From: Synchiropus splendidus
Taxonomy: Eukaryota > Chordata > Actinopteri > Syngnathiformes > Callionymidae
Direction: 5' to 3'
Length of the DNA stretch: 64,000 nucleotides
Assembly (NCBI RefSeq): GCF_027744825.2
Contig: NC_071338.1
Coordinates: forward strand, 30,051,501-30,115,500
The notes below the pieces were generated by a model. That model saw nothing but the letters and a program-made list of their open reading frames with translations. It was not told where the DNA came from and did not search any database. Made by a program: the position numbers and the translations under genes. Shown piece by piece: positions 1-11,255 of this stretch. Position 1 is the stretch's first letter, and every line of letters begins with the position of its first letter.

Positions 1-1047
1 ACACTCAAACAGAACCGTGTCTTTGCCATTTCGCCAGTATTGAAGACAAAAGCTTTTGCGTGACATATTTGGGAGACAGATTTCAGTAATGCATAGAACT
101 TTAACCCTGCACTTCCCTCCCTCTCTCATGGTTTTAAGTTTGTTTTGGGTCCAAAACTCTCCAGAACAGTGCATGTCGGCTCCTTTGGACAGATGAGGAA
201 GTGGGGCCTTGACTGTAAGAGATTTTAACTCTCTAGTGTGCAGTTTATATGACATATGACAGCAGCTGTCAGCAGAGGCAGGCTGAAGGTTTCCTCCCGA
301 CCAATCACAGCAGAGTGGGTGTGACCTGGGAAAACCAGATTTCAGCTCCTGGGAAACGAAGCCTTTTCATTGGGTGGGGCTGATGCACATTTTGTAATGT
401 GCATAGTAATGTACATAAATCGACATCGTATTCAGGGCGCCTTCCTCGAAACACGAGACACACTTTCTCCTCGAAGTCCACTTTCTCAGGTTTTCCTTTT
501 ATTCGATTTCTTTATTTTGTGTGTGTGTGTTTCCAGATTCATTCGTAAGAAAATGTGCTGCCCAACGGCAAAACTTGAACTCTGATGTTCATGAGGCATG
601 ATGCCACTGCTTTGAAGTCGAGGTTATCCAGTTGTTGGCGCACTTTAATATGCTGTGGAATTCAATTTCTTTCCAACTAATACAGATTTAAAGCACTCGC
701 GGAACTAGAGGGGCCTGGAGTTTGAGACGTTACACAACTGCAATTGAAAAAACATGCAGGTTTTGGACCAAACCAGAACTCGAAGCATGATACTGGTGGG
801 TTAGTTTGACATCAGTGACCCATCTTTTGAAAAGGTCTACAAGTCTTCTTGAATTGAAAATGACAACCTATTCAGTAATAACAGTCAGTCATGGGAGTCA
901 TTACTAATAATCTTCACACAAACTGCAGCACTGCATTCATAAACACAGAGGAGCATCAGTGGGCCAGTAGGACTAAGGATGTAGTTGGTGGCGATACCAG
1001 GCAGCAGACATCCAGTGTGGTTCATGGATGAGGTAAATGATCTAGAT
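1..1047. other. non-coding stretch, probably intronic
   Basis: No convincing exon, RNA gene or repeat was found. The longest open frames are short, low in sequence character and not backed by splice signals. A short GT run sits near 520-531. If the minus-strand exon at 4585-4714 is real, this stretch is part of its first intron. The last 8 bases (1040-1047) are the left target-site duplication of the hAT element that follows. Confidence 0.5.
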
Positions 1048-1617
1048 CAGTGGTTCTTAACTTCTTATGGTTGGGCCACAAGCGCCCCCTAGAGGGCCGC
1101 TAAAGGTTTTTTGCCACGTATGGTGGCAGTAGTGGGTCATTGAATTAACTTGACAGCTGCAAATGTGTGATCGTCACCAACTATGAAGAAGGTCTTCATA
1201 TGAAATTCATATAAAAATCATTAAAAAAAAAAGTGATGGCGCCCCCAACAGTTAAAAACTGTTCCCCTGTTGGAGAACTTTTTTCTGCGATACTTTCATT
1301 ACACTTAACTTCTTTACAGTTTATTAATGAAAGAGAGGATATTTTATATTTATTTATTTTATTCATAATTGCATTCATGACGTACAGTTTTTTTAATTTT
1401 CTCAACACTTTGCATCAAGGTTTTTTTTTTTTTTTTTTAGTAAATTTGATGAGCATGACTTGCATCTGGTTCTGCTGCTGGTTGGACTTTTCGATAACAA
1501 ATATCTTTGCGCTGATCACATGGTTTCATGTCATTTCAAAAGGTTTTGGTTTGTTTACATGTATGGTTATTGAACTCCTTGAATGGGCCCCGAGATCCAA
1601 AAGGTTAAGAACCCCTG
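1048..1617 (+). mobile_element. non-autonomous hAT element, copy 1 (with 8-bp target duplication)
   Basis: Seen: the element starts CAGTGGTTCTTAACTT and ends AAGGTTAAGAACCCCTG, which is an imperfect terminal inverted repeat. It is flanked by atctagat (1040-1047) and atctggat (1618-1625), an 8-bp direct duplication with 7 of 8 matches. Known: 8-bp duplications and an nTCTAGAn target preference are typical of hAT (Charlie-type) transposons, and CAG...CTG ends fit. The 570-bp body has no long transposase frame, so it is a deletion derivative or MITE. It contains the shared core (ctggttctgctgctgg, tcacatggtttcat) also found in copies at 21115, 38320 and 43413. A poly-T run at about 1421-1438 interrupts the body. 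Confidence 0.8.
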
Positions 1618-1625
1618 ATCTGGAT

Positions 1626-4584
1626 CAATATAGGTTAAAGTGGAGGAGAGTTGAAGTCAATAGCTTCTAACAAACCCTGTTAATAAGATAGACGTATCGG
1701 AGGAGCAAGGCGGGAGGTGGGTTGTGAGCTCCTCATCGGACTCAGAGAGTATAGAGGTTTAAATACACACTACGACGGCCTTCCAAGTGAAACAGCTTGT
1801 TAGCACATCTGCCGGGAATAACAATTTCAACCCTGACCTTATTCGTAATCCGGGCATCCAGTTATGAAAACTGTCAAGGTCGATATTCAAGGCTTTCTCA
1901 AGGAACTTTTCCTTGGAAATCAATAATTACTGGTGTGACGGAAAGTGAAGCGCAACCTCACATATAAAATGCTGGCAACCATCTGGGGCCTGTGTTCGAC
2001 CAAATAAATTATTGCTTCTCCCGTCTGTCCTTCCAGATGTTGGTCTGCTCTAAAATTTTCTTTCACTCAAGGATAAACCCTTAAATTACCTCCTCATCCC
2101 CCGCGTCTCCATCGGATGGCAAAAACCTGACGCCCTCCCTTTACATGTTGTGTTTCCCAAATGAATCAATATGTGGAGTGAAAAATGGAAAAGCGGGAAA
2201 AGCAATCACACGGGGGGCGTTGTAGATGAAGTGTAGATGATAAGACGCTTCAATCATAAAACACATCAATGCACAATCATCTATATCTCGCAGTCAATTT
2301 AGACTTGAACTTGAATCGGTTCATTGCGAGGAGTCAAGCGTGCGGGAAAGACGGATCGAAATAACAGGCACCAGATTTTAAGGTGATGATAAAGGATGGA
2401 AAAGCAGAGTCTAGTTTTGTTATTCAATCATTTCTGCGAGTGGAAATGCCTCAGAGAGGTGAGGGGGAGATGTCGGGGGGGCATAACTGAACATGCTTAG
2501 ATTAGATTGATCACACCGCCAGGGTGCAGCTGAGGAGCTCAGACATGTCTTCAGCTGTTTCCTGATCATAACTGTTTGGAAGTTCTAACCAATGAGAGAA
2601 GTTCAGATGACTTGCCTCTGAAACTGTGAGGCGCTGACTCTCATGGTCTTCCTTGTGTAACTCTCTAACACCCAGCGCTATAAATTCGTCTCTCCCTTTT
2701 ACATAGATTCGACGGAGACAAAGAAGCGTTTTTATTTCTTACAGAACATTTCCAGAACAGGGGAGTCGCAGGGAGTGAAGCAGAGACGGGGAGGAAAAGA
2801 GCTGACAGAGGAGCTATTGATAAAACCGAGTAACAGTAACGGTCCTAGCGCACATGGAGAAGGTTCACACTCCCCTCTGAATCACAAACCGCCCTCTGAT
2901 CTCCCTCGGTCACAATTTTCCCACCACCGCAAATCTGCTGCCACTGACACACAGCATCAATCCGCAGCAAAGCCATCTCCACAGCAACTGCGAGTGTGAC
3001 TCCACGAAATCATCTCTCACATCCCTCTCTCTGTGCTCTCTGCACATTCGGCCCCGGCGCCTCTTCTCCGTGACTCAGAAGTGAGTTTCCAGCCACTTGT
3101 TCTCAACTGTATGGGTTTTATCGTCCCCGGTGAGCGGTCCACACTCGAAGGAGCAAGACTGGAACCGGTTGGAATCATCAAACATTTATTTTGAACCAGA
3201 TTTGTTGACTTCGACGATGAGAATATCTTCACAAGAAAATAGGCCCCACACTGCAGAAGCCTGGCCTCTTCCCCAGCTGTGATTCTTGGTCCAAATCGGA
3301 CACTGCACGCACACACACGGACGGTACATTTATAGCTTGTTTGCAAAAACATCAGAACGATTGTCAACGCTCTGTCCTGGTTTCTATCAAGCAGACACCG
3401 ATGCCGCCATGCAAAAACTGTTTCTGTTTGCCAACTTCAACTAGAGAGTGAGAAGTAAAACCCCAAGCTAAAACACAGATGCTCAGCTGTCCTTAGTAGT
3501 CTGATAATACACAACTTCCAATGAGTTCGCAACTTGAATCGTGGAAGTTTATTCCCTTATAATAGCATCATTGTGACTCATATGAGCCTGAAATAGACAA
3601 GTTATGCATCAGTCATCACAGGCATATTTCAATGCCAATTCCAAAACAAAAAATAAACAGATGAAAACTTTTTTTAAAAGTACAGAGGCACAGCATCGCA
3701 TCTTAATCTGAAAAATTTCTGACCAAAGCAGTGAGTATTCGTAGTAAAATGGTGACTAATAACTGGGAAAGCAACATCCTTAAGACTGAGTGTGGGTTCC
3801 ATTGAAATTATTCATAATGAAGTGACGTAGCAGCACGGACTGGAGTGTTTTAAACCAGGGTTACTTGGGTGACGTCACGTCTCGGAAGCTCAGCTTCGGT
3901 AGCAACCTGCCCAACCAGTCGAATGTTCACTGGGGAAATCCACAATTTTCGTCTGGAATATATTTCCTTTAGGAGGCATTAAGTGAGAAATAGACCTCTG
4001 GGCAAGCAGGGAAGTTGCTCTAATCTGATCTAGTCGAATAAACAATGAGCCGGGGAAGGTTTGGAATGGTATATGACTAGGAATCCCACAGAGTTTGGCC
4101 AACATTTGCCTCCTGAATTCAACATTTTAAGTGTTCAACTTAGTAGTTAAGTTACTTTAGATGTTGGATAAAATGTGTATATGCCTAAGAAAATATTTTT
4201 TTAATGTAAAAAGCTGCATAAGGAATCTGTACAAGCAGTCTATACACTTGAGGGCAGTCATGAAAGCCAGACTGAAGGGAAAGTAACTTTGCTGGTATGA
4301 GGCGAAAGTTAACACTCGTCATCGTCAATTTGAAGAGGGAAGCGGCTGTTATTCACCGACGCACGGCAGCCATGTTAGATTGCGAATCAACGTCCACAAT
4401 CCGCGACACGGGGAGACCGACTTCTGAACGCACGCGCGCCCGCGCGCGCAACACACCAAGTTGGTTTCAGAATGAGCCCCCTTCCTCCAGCCCGCGTCGC
4501 TCGCGCACACGCACCTGCGACTGTTTAGATCCCCAACACATGCGCACACCGCGGACGCGCGCACGCACACGCTTCCGAACTCAC
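1626..4584 (-). other. presumed intron 1 of the minus-strand gene; no further exon seen
   Basis: This stretch runs from the splice donor at 4584 down towards the window start. Reading both strands I find no segment with a good acceptor, open frame and donor together. Open frames at 2775-2999 and 3017-3367 are short and lack recognisable domains. A TGACGTCA palindrome (CRE-like) is at 3870-3877 and is listed separately. It appears to be single-copy sequence within the window. Confidence 0.4.
3870..3877. promoter_or_regulatory. CRE-like palindrome TGACGTCA
   Basis: A perfect 8-bp CREB/ATF consensus palindrome lies about 840 bp downstream of the start codon of the minus-strand exon, inside presumed intron 1 and about 0.5 kb beyond the CpG-rich region. 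An 8-mer of this kind occurs by chance about once per 65 kb, so the position is suggestive only. Confidence 0.25.
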
Positions 4585-4714
4585 CCTTGGATGAGGCGAG
4601 ATCCCCGATGAGCATCCCCACCAGCAGGAGGAGCGGCAGGTCGCGTCTTGGCCGGCCGGATGTTCTCACTGTCCGCTTCACCTGCAGCGTCTGCGCGGCT
4701 CCCAAATCCGTCAT
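4585..4714 (-). CDS. first coding exon of an unrecognised secreted or membrane protein (signal peptide)
   Basis: Seen: the minus-strand ATG at 4714-4712 is in a fair Kozak context (gcaaaATGa, A at -3), with an in-frame TAG upstream at 4750-4748, so this is the first ATG of the frame. It opens 43 codons plus one base. The peptide begins MTDLGAAQTLQ, has a basic n-region (K13, R14, R17, R21, R23, R24), then a hydrophobic core LPLLLLVGMLIGDLA at residues 26-40, followed by small residues SS. The exon ends CCAAGG at 4585 and is followed at once by GTGAGT (4584-4579), a near-perfect donor, leaving phase 1. A signal-peptide exon ending in phase 1 is typical of genes for Ig, CUB/sushi or EGF-type extracellular proteins (family knowledge). 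Reading through the donor gives a low-complexity Cys/Ala/Val tail, as expected for intron. The remaining exons would lie below position 1, outside the window. I do not recognise the protein; 43 residues are too few to assign a family. Confidence 0.6.
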
Positions 4715-4805
4715 TTTGCGGCGAAATAAATCCACGCTGGCTTCAGTCTAGAGAAGCGGAGGGGGGTCAGTGGGACGGACGCCCCCCTCCTCCCTTTAAT
4801 TTACC

Positions 4806-4828
4806 AAAAAAAAAAAAAAAAAAAAAAA
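4806..4828 (+). repeat. (A)23 homopolymer
   Basis: Uninterrupted run of 23 A. On the minus strand it is a T tract about 90-115 bp upstream of the putative start codon, in the 5' UTR or core promoter. Such poly(dA:dT) tracts can exclude nucleosomes; whether it does so here is inference. Confidence 0.9.
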
Positions 4829-4969
4829 GAAAAACTCAAAAGAAAAAGGCAAACAATCAATCACGAATATCCCACAGAGGAACGTCCATGGTAACGTTCG
4901 GACCGGACAACCAGGGCTGCGAGGACGCGGTGAGGTCGGGCAACGCGCCACGAGTGTGAGCGGTCATAG

Positions 4970-5230
4970 CAGAGAGCGGAGGAGAGAGATGGAGAGATTG
5001 AATGAAGGAGGCGAAGGTAGACGGAGTCAGCAGGTCCGCACTGAACGGAGAGCGAGCGACGACTGAAGGGGAGAGAGAGGAGGAGGGAGGCAGCGTGGGA
5101 GCGCGCGCGAGAGAGAGAGGGCCAAGACAGAGAGGCCAGTCATGGAAGTGAAAGAGAGAGGAGGGATGGAGGGAAGAGATGAGGAAAATGGGGATTTGTT
5201 GTGATGGAAGTGGAGGAATGGAACTTTTTA
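4970..5230 (+). repeat. GA-rich purine tract
   Basis: Long stretch dominated by gaga, gagg and ggag with interspersed CG, including gagagagagagg near 5109. It accounts for the minus-strand open frame at 5279-4857, whose peptide is mostly S, P and L; that frame is compositional rather than a gene. It lies directly upstream of the putative minus-strand first exon and may be part of its promoter. Confidence 0.7.
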
Positions 5231-5260
5231 TGGGTGAAACAGACACATGGCTGGGCCCCG

Positions 5261-7908
5261 CTCTGGAAGAACACTGCACATTGGACTGGACGTCCCAGTC
5301 ATTCTCACCGGGACACGTAAACGCTGCCTCATGTCAAGGTTGGCTTTGATTCATTCAAGCAGCGAGGCATCAGAAGCAGGTACCAGCTGGAGAGGACTGA
5401 TAAAGGTCATCTGTCTGACCCGACGCTGGACAAGCGATCCTGATCCATTACCTTTCTAGAGCAATTTCTTTTGACCTAACTACAGTCTGATCAGACCTGA
5501 AGAATACATATTAATAGATTATTATATCTATTCATGCTGTTTACCAGTTTACCTTTGGCACCTTTTATGGAGACACCTGACCAAAGCCAAGTCTGGAGAA
5601 GACCTGTTTTGGACGACCCTTTCATGTGTAGCTGAAGTTGGTTTCATCATGTTATTGTGGGAAAATCTGCGATGTAGAAACCAGATTTATTTTATCAATT
5701 TCATATGTATTACTTTGCTGCCCTCTACTTCGCATCTCTGACTGTAAGTGAGTCACTCGAGCTCAGAACCGGATCTCTTAAACGGTCGCCGCAGTTGGCT
5801 TGAAACTAAGTCTCAATTGTACACACAACGCTCAGCAGTCCAGAGCAAGGGTGAGCGCAGTAATCATACGAACTGAATGAAGTGTGTCGAGAAATGTCAA
5901 GACGGGTGGCTCCTTCATCATCACCTCCCAGGACACTGAATAGGGTGGAAACGTGGCGGCGCATGAGGCAAGAAAGGCAGCAGAATCCCACTATACAATG
6001 AAAAATCTGCTATATTATATAATGTGTTGCTAGTGGGAAAAGTCTGTGGAAAGTACACCGTGATACAGCCGGGGATTACTGTGATGTCTCTGTTCCTGTG
6101 AGGACTTTCAACTGTGTCTTTGAAGGTAAACTTCAGGAGGTGAATTTAACTCAATTCGAGATTAAATGATTGTCTTTTCAATAAGACATTCAAGGTCGGT
6201 CATGACTTGTTTTGAGGCTTTAACTCAATATTTCATCTCCAATGCAAGTTAAACTGCTTTTCCTTCTGAATTCTGGATTTGGTTGATGGCAATTTTCAGA
6301 CGTCCAGATGGTGATCATTGTGATGGACTGACAAGACTCAAGGGGAGCCAGTGTTGTTGGTTAAAGCAAAATAGATTTTAGTCTCGAAAAACAACCCTGA
6401 GAGTTTCGAGGTAGATTTTGTCCATGAAAGATGAATGTGGTTTCATGGACGGATCACATTGCAAGGTGTTAGAGAGTCAGGGGTGGGGGGAGAAGGAGAG
6501 CGACCTCAGGAGGAAACAATGTTTTTTTAGGAGTGAGGAAAGGACGGGTGACTGAGGGAAGGCAGTGGAGAAGGGATTATAAGGAAGCGAAAGACAGGGA
6601 ACCAAAAAGGTGTGAAGCAGTATTAACACTGTAAAATGCCAGAGAAACTGAGATAACTGCGGAATGTAACATCAGACGGAAAACACCAGAAAAGCAGGGG
6701 GATTAGGATGAAAGAAAGGAAGTGTGGCTTCAGGCTGTAGTGAAGGAGAGAAAGAAAGAAAAGATGAAAGGTTGAGATCAGTCTGAGGGCAAATGGACTG
6801 ACGGGTGGACAGTTAAAATGGAGGTTTTTCCAAGCAAACGTGAGGCTGCGAGGAGGAATGGAGATAAAACAAAAGAGGAAATGAGACACCAGTATAAAAC
6901 AAATGTCTTATTGATTCCACCCTTTGCTCCTTGGTGGTCCCAAGAAGGAACTAAATCACAGCGATGGATCACTAGAAGAATCTAAAGAGGCTGCTGTTTT
7001 GTCACATGAGCTTCACTTCTTTTTCTTTGGGTGAGTGCAACTTTAAATATCCGCCTCAGAATAAAAGCTTGCATTATCCATGCAATTTGGCCTCACTGTT
7101 GCCAAAGTGTATCTGGTCAGAGCCTAACTTATCCATCTCAGTCAGAATTTGGTCCCATCATTCACAGTGTACATTATTAATGGAAGAGGAGCGACTCAGA
7201 GGAGAAGGAACCGCTGCGCCTCCACATTAAAAGAAGCCGGATAAGGTGACTCAGGAATCTTTTTAAGATACGTCTTGCGCTTCCCAGGTGAGTTACTCCC
7301 GGCACGTTCAGAGTTTGCCAACAAATTCTCACTCCTAACGCCTCATATATTGATGAGTACTAAGCAGACGTGACGCAGGAGTCAGCCTTCTGTGTTGCCA
7401 CGTTAGACTTTCAATTGAATTTAATGCTTCCTCACTTGTCGCATTACCTGGCGCACTAGGCAGCACGTCACATTTAAAAAAATGGATTCAGTTGAAAGGC
7501 ATGAGTCAACAGCGTCAACATTGGACCCAAAAAAGGCCTTTGCGCACCATGATTTTTCATGCAAATACTTCAACCAGTTCTGTCTGTGATCCCGTGATCA
7601 TGCGAATCATAGGGCCCTATATTGCTCTGACTTGCATGCTGGAATCTTCTGTATCTTATCGCATCACTCCTGATGTGCATAGACAAGTGTGTCAGTATTC
7701 CCCTCCGAATTCTTTGGAATTTCGTGCTGTTTGTTCATGTGCCTGGACCATACGTAGTGACTGGGAGGAACTCTAGTGAGTAATATATCTTGGCCTTTGT
7801 CAGTCTGGTTTCTGGAGAGAGGGAGGTTTGGCCATCCATGTTCTGACTTGGCCTGTGCTACATGACTTCAAATGGTGAATGGCCCACTGCTGAAAAGCCA
7901 TCCCACCA
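5261..7908. other. non-coding stretch upstream of the putative promoter
   Basis: No exon or classified repeat could be supported. A second purine-rich area lies at about 6480-6790. Small frames at 5247-5459, 6623-6972 and 7492-7776 have no recognisable motif or splice context. If the minus-strand first exon is real, this region is 5' flanking DNA of that gene. Confidence 0.45.
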
Positions 7909-7958
7909 GGGGCTGCCTAAGTTGGTAGAGTGGTCGCCCTGTGACTGGAAGCTGCAGA
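7909..7958 (+). repeat. tRNA-derived SINE head (5' fragment)
   Basis: The segment ggggctgcctaagttggtagagtgg followed by tcgccctgtgactggaag resembles the tRNA-like head of fish SINEs. The taagttggtagagtgg portion matches an A-box region, and gtgactggaag matches the anticodon-arm area. The B box (GGTTCGAnTCC) is not present, so this is a decayed 5' part and not a tRNA gene. Confidence 0.45.
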
Positions 7959-8254
7959 CATTTTATTGAAGTTATTATAAAAATATGTTTCTAACTCGTA
8001 TCCCTTTATATTGCTGTAAATGTTCTGTTCCCAGGCCTGTCTTTAAATATCCTTCCTTTAATTCTCCCTGATAAAAAGAAAAGAAAAAGTAGCGTGTAAC
8101 ACACTGAACTGTATATCAAGCCCTGCTTTTCAACTGTGTGGACTCAGGTAGGTTCAGTCACTTGAAGCAACAAGACGTTGAAGCTCAAAGGTCACATCAT
8201 AGCAGACAAAGATCACACTCTCTTATTCCATGTGTTAATTTTTTATCTGTTGCA

Positions 8255-8340
8255 TATGTGCCCCGGACACAGCCAGGAGCCAGGTATTGATCCCCGATCC
8301 CCTGTGGCAAGTGGAGAGGATCACGCTAACAAGATTACAA
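8255..8340 (-). repeat. SINE fragment, opposite orientation
   Basis: Read on the minus strand, the segment contains gggatcaatacctggctcc followed by tggctgtgtccgg. This matches the B-box side and the start of the body (cggctcctggctgtgtcc) of common fish tRNA SINEs. It lies about 300 bp from the forward SINE head at 7909 and in the opposite orientation, so the two are separate insertions or an inverted rearrangement. Confidence 0.4.
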
Positions 8341-10641
8341 CTGCTACAAACACGTCGGGGCGACTTAGCCCGCTGAGCCGACCGGCAGCCGCCGCATTTA
8401 GAGGCAAATGCATATTACACTTGTCACTCCAAATGGGCCCATTAATATGTGCAAGGGCGGGTGTCACCTCGCACGTTCACAGCATGTGGATTGAGCCAGG
8501 TGAGGGAGAGAGGGGCTCAGGTCAGTCTGCCAAAATATGTTTCAAAATAGGTTGATATAAACAGATGTGGCTGTAGTATGCTCAGAAAAAGGCTACATAT
8601 TTGACCTGGCGTTTATATCCACTTGAATATTAAATTAGCTTTTAAACTATAGTCCACCACTGAAAAATGAAATGGAACGACCTCCTCGCAGCGATGCTCA
8701 ACTGTGAAGAATGTCCCCGAGCTATTCACATCTGAACTGTGAGGGAGGATTATATCATGCACCGCTTGAGCCTTGATTTAGTATTCAAGCCAAATTTTCT
8801 CGAAAACTACATTTTGATCCGTAGTTTTTTAGATGACTTTTCCTGGTTTGTTGTGTTTTTGTCTGGACACAGTCTAGGCTCTATATAGTTTGCTTTCAGT
8901 TGTACTAATGTGTGGCATACTTCTCCAACTGAATTGAACTGAATTTGAAGGAAACAAATACAGATATTTAAGTGCTGGTAAAGTGCTTGGCCATCTATTA
9001 GTTAACATTGCAGCTCTGTCTAACAATGATTTAAAAGAAAGCGTTGCAGCACATTGTGCTCTTAGAGTCAGGGTTAAACAGTGTAAAACAGTTGTAAACA
9101 TCATAACCATAATTGTTAAATAGGTACGTACACCTTTCACGTCCACCTTCACTCAACTCAAACAGTGTTGAGTCAAACCATGATGGTGTGTGCTTTGAAT
9201 GTCGCACGGCATGAGTGTGACTCATTCTCAAAGCTGTTATCTCTCCTCTGGGGAGGTTTATCATTTGTAAAAACATTCAGGGGATCCTTTTATACTGGAG
9301 GAAAGACAGACAGTAGGGATGCAGGGGGGTGCGGCGAGGCTCTGAGAACTCAAACTCAAAGAGTGATAGTTCAGAACCACGGACAGTTCCACTCAGGCGC
9401 TCAGTGGGATATTGCTGCCATCTACTGGTCCAGAGAAAAATGCAGCCTCTGAGCTGCCCAAGTTTATTAACCAGAGTACTGGGTGGAACTTTTAGCATTT
9501 TAAACAAACCTGTGGCTGCGGCCATTTTTTTTCTTTTCATATCATGACTGTTGGAGTGTGTCGTATTTCTGTGCGCAATAAAGTAGTGCCATCTTTCTGA
9601 GCCTGCTTCATGTCAGGCACGCCGCATGACACGTGCAACATGAAAAGAATGTCGTGTGAATCCAACAGCAAGATCTATTTGCAGAGATTGCAGCAATTAT
9701 GCCACTGTTCTGGGGCTGTTGTGAAGGTGCGATCTTTGACTCACACCGTTCACCAAGTCACGCTGAAAATCAAGCATATGTTTAGCCTGATTTATATACA
9801 CTGTAAAAATATTCAGTGAGACAGAAATCGGATTATTTCAAACACCAAAATCCTGCACACAGCTGGAGGTGATCGGAGCAGTCGTGTCCCGACACGCATC
9901 GCCAGAGTGTCACGTCTCCTGCACTCAGTCTCTGGATCTCAACTGTTTCTGGGTTCCTGCTGTTGCCAGTGTTTTCTGTTGGCAAGTTCTTTGAGCATGT
10001 CTTTATTTTGTGTGTTGTACTGTCCAGCCAATGTGAGTTCACCGTCAGTCGGTGCCCGGGCTCCTGATCTTGTCTCAGTTGGGTCTCGTATGCAGCTGGT
10101 GGAGGAAAATCAAAGCCTCAAACTTTTACTTGTTTTGTAAATCATTGTCACACAAGGAGTCACCCACAGTCGCCACGCATTACAGTACATTATTATATCC
10201 CATGTTGCATATAAATATATATATGCATATAAAATACAAATTTGAGAATATTAAACTCACGATTCCGCTCTTTCCTGATCAAGTATGGTAAACACTATCT
10301 TTACTCTTGTAATATGTAAGAGAATCCTCTGGTCTGCGGGTGTATGAAAGTGAATTTGTCCCGTCAATAAAGTCCGAAAATGGGTGGGGCCAACACTCAT
10401 AAATGCTAAACATGTTCAACATTTAGAACCAAAAATCTTCATGTGTGTGGGGAGAGCCGATTGCTCCCAACTTGAACTTGTGCTGTAGTACGGAAAGTTG
10501 CCGGCGTTTCCACAAAGAAACAGGGAAGCAAACAGGGGATTTTTTTTTAATCATGAGGAGTAAATATCACTGAAATCTATTTGAATTTTGGTTCTGGATG
10601 TGTTCCTGCCGTTTTAGTGTTTATGTTTGTTTGTTTCGTAC
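8341..10641. other. non-coding stretch with no clear feature
   Basis: Several overlapping small frames (8874-9152, 9277-9540, 9610-9819, 9907-10140) are present on both strands, but none has splice context or recognisable domains. A short ctgccatctactgg motif near 9415 resembles the internal motif of the palindromic MITE family listed at 27908; only that word is shared. Confidence 0.4.
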
Positions 10642-11255
10642 AGAAGCTCTGAACTGCCACGGTATGTCATTTTTATTTATTTATTATCTTGTCCATATAA
10701 GATAAGTATCACGTTCGTACAAGAAAAAAAAAACACGTTTGTATGTCAAACGAAGTGGAAACATCTCAACAAGCGGAAAACTCAACCCAGTTTTTTTTTT
10801 TTTCTTTTTTATGTGGAAGAATCACGAAACTATGGAAGCTCTGAACTGCCATGGTAAGTTATTTTTATTTATGTACAAGTAACATCCGACTTACAACCTG
10901 CTCCACCCGTACTTACTACTTTTATTCAATGTCTGGCACAGCAGCACGTAGCAGCCCGGCGACAATTATACGACGTTTATGACCGCACAGTATCCCAGCA
11001 TCTCACTCTCACACAGCGATCTACCACTACAGTAGAATTGCCATTTTGAATGGCATTCGACTTAAGTCCAATCTGACTTACGACTGGTTGGTCGGAACCG
11101 ATCCCGGTCGTAAGTCAGATGTTATTTGTATAATTATTACATTTGTACGAGAGAAAAAAACACGTTCTTTCAAGATAATTATTATGTTCGTACAAGAAAA
11201 AAACATGTTTGTACGAGATAAGTATGACATTCGTACGAGAAAAAAACATGGACTG
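10642..11255 (+). repeat. gtacgagaaaaa dispersed repeat, two copies, second split by a MITE
   Basis: The phrase gaagctctgaactgcca occurs at 10643 and again at 10835 (offset 192 bp), each followed by tta(tttttattta)-rich sequence. In the first copy this leads to ataagtatcacgttcgtac then aagaaaaaaaaaacacg. In the second copy the continuation (ttgtataattattacatttg then tacgagagaaaaaaacacg) resumes only after the MITE at 10882-11122. From about 11138 to 11250 short units of the type ttcgtacgagaaaaaaaca and tttgtacgagataagta repeat. This looks like a tandemly duplicated dispersed repeat of unknown class. Confidence 0.6.
10882..11122. mobile_element. TA-flanked MITE (mariner-like) nested in a repeat
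   Basis: Left end acatccgacttacaacc (from 10882) and right end ggtcgtaagtcagatgt (to 11122) are inverted repeats with 15 of 17 matches. The element is flanked by TA on both sides (10880-10881 and 11123-11124), as for Tc1/mariner insertions. It is 241 bp, has no coding capacity, and lies inside the second copy of the gtacgagaaaaa repeat, so it inserted later than that repeat. An additional internal copy of the end motif (atctgacttacgactgg) occurs near 11080. Confidence 0.7.

Larger units (their letters stand above)
4370..5260 (-). promoter_or_regulatory. CpG-rich promoter-like island
   Basis: From about 4370 to 5115 the sequence has many CG dinucleotides (for example the gcgcgcgcc cluster near 4433-4450 and gagcgcgcgcgag near 5100), unlike the CpG-poor DNA on both sides. 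The island surrounds the minus-strand signal-peptide exon, as expected for a vertebrate 5' end. On the minus strand the upstream side (4970-5230) is a CT-rich tract, seen on the plus strand as GA-rich sequence, and a run of 23 A (T on the minus strand) sits at 4806-4828. No clear TATA box was seen, which is usual for CpG-island promoters. The transcription start is inferred to lie between about 4750 and 5250. Confidence 0.6.

Noticed and set aside
2742..2999. Acceptor-like tttttatttcttacag followed by an open frame (2775-2999)
   Set aside because: No good donor closes the segment and it is on the opposite strand from the supported exon.
7909..7958. Possible tRNA gene
   Set aside because: A-box-like sequence is present but no B box, no acceptor-stem pairing and no terminator; a SINE fragment explains it.
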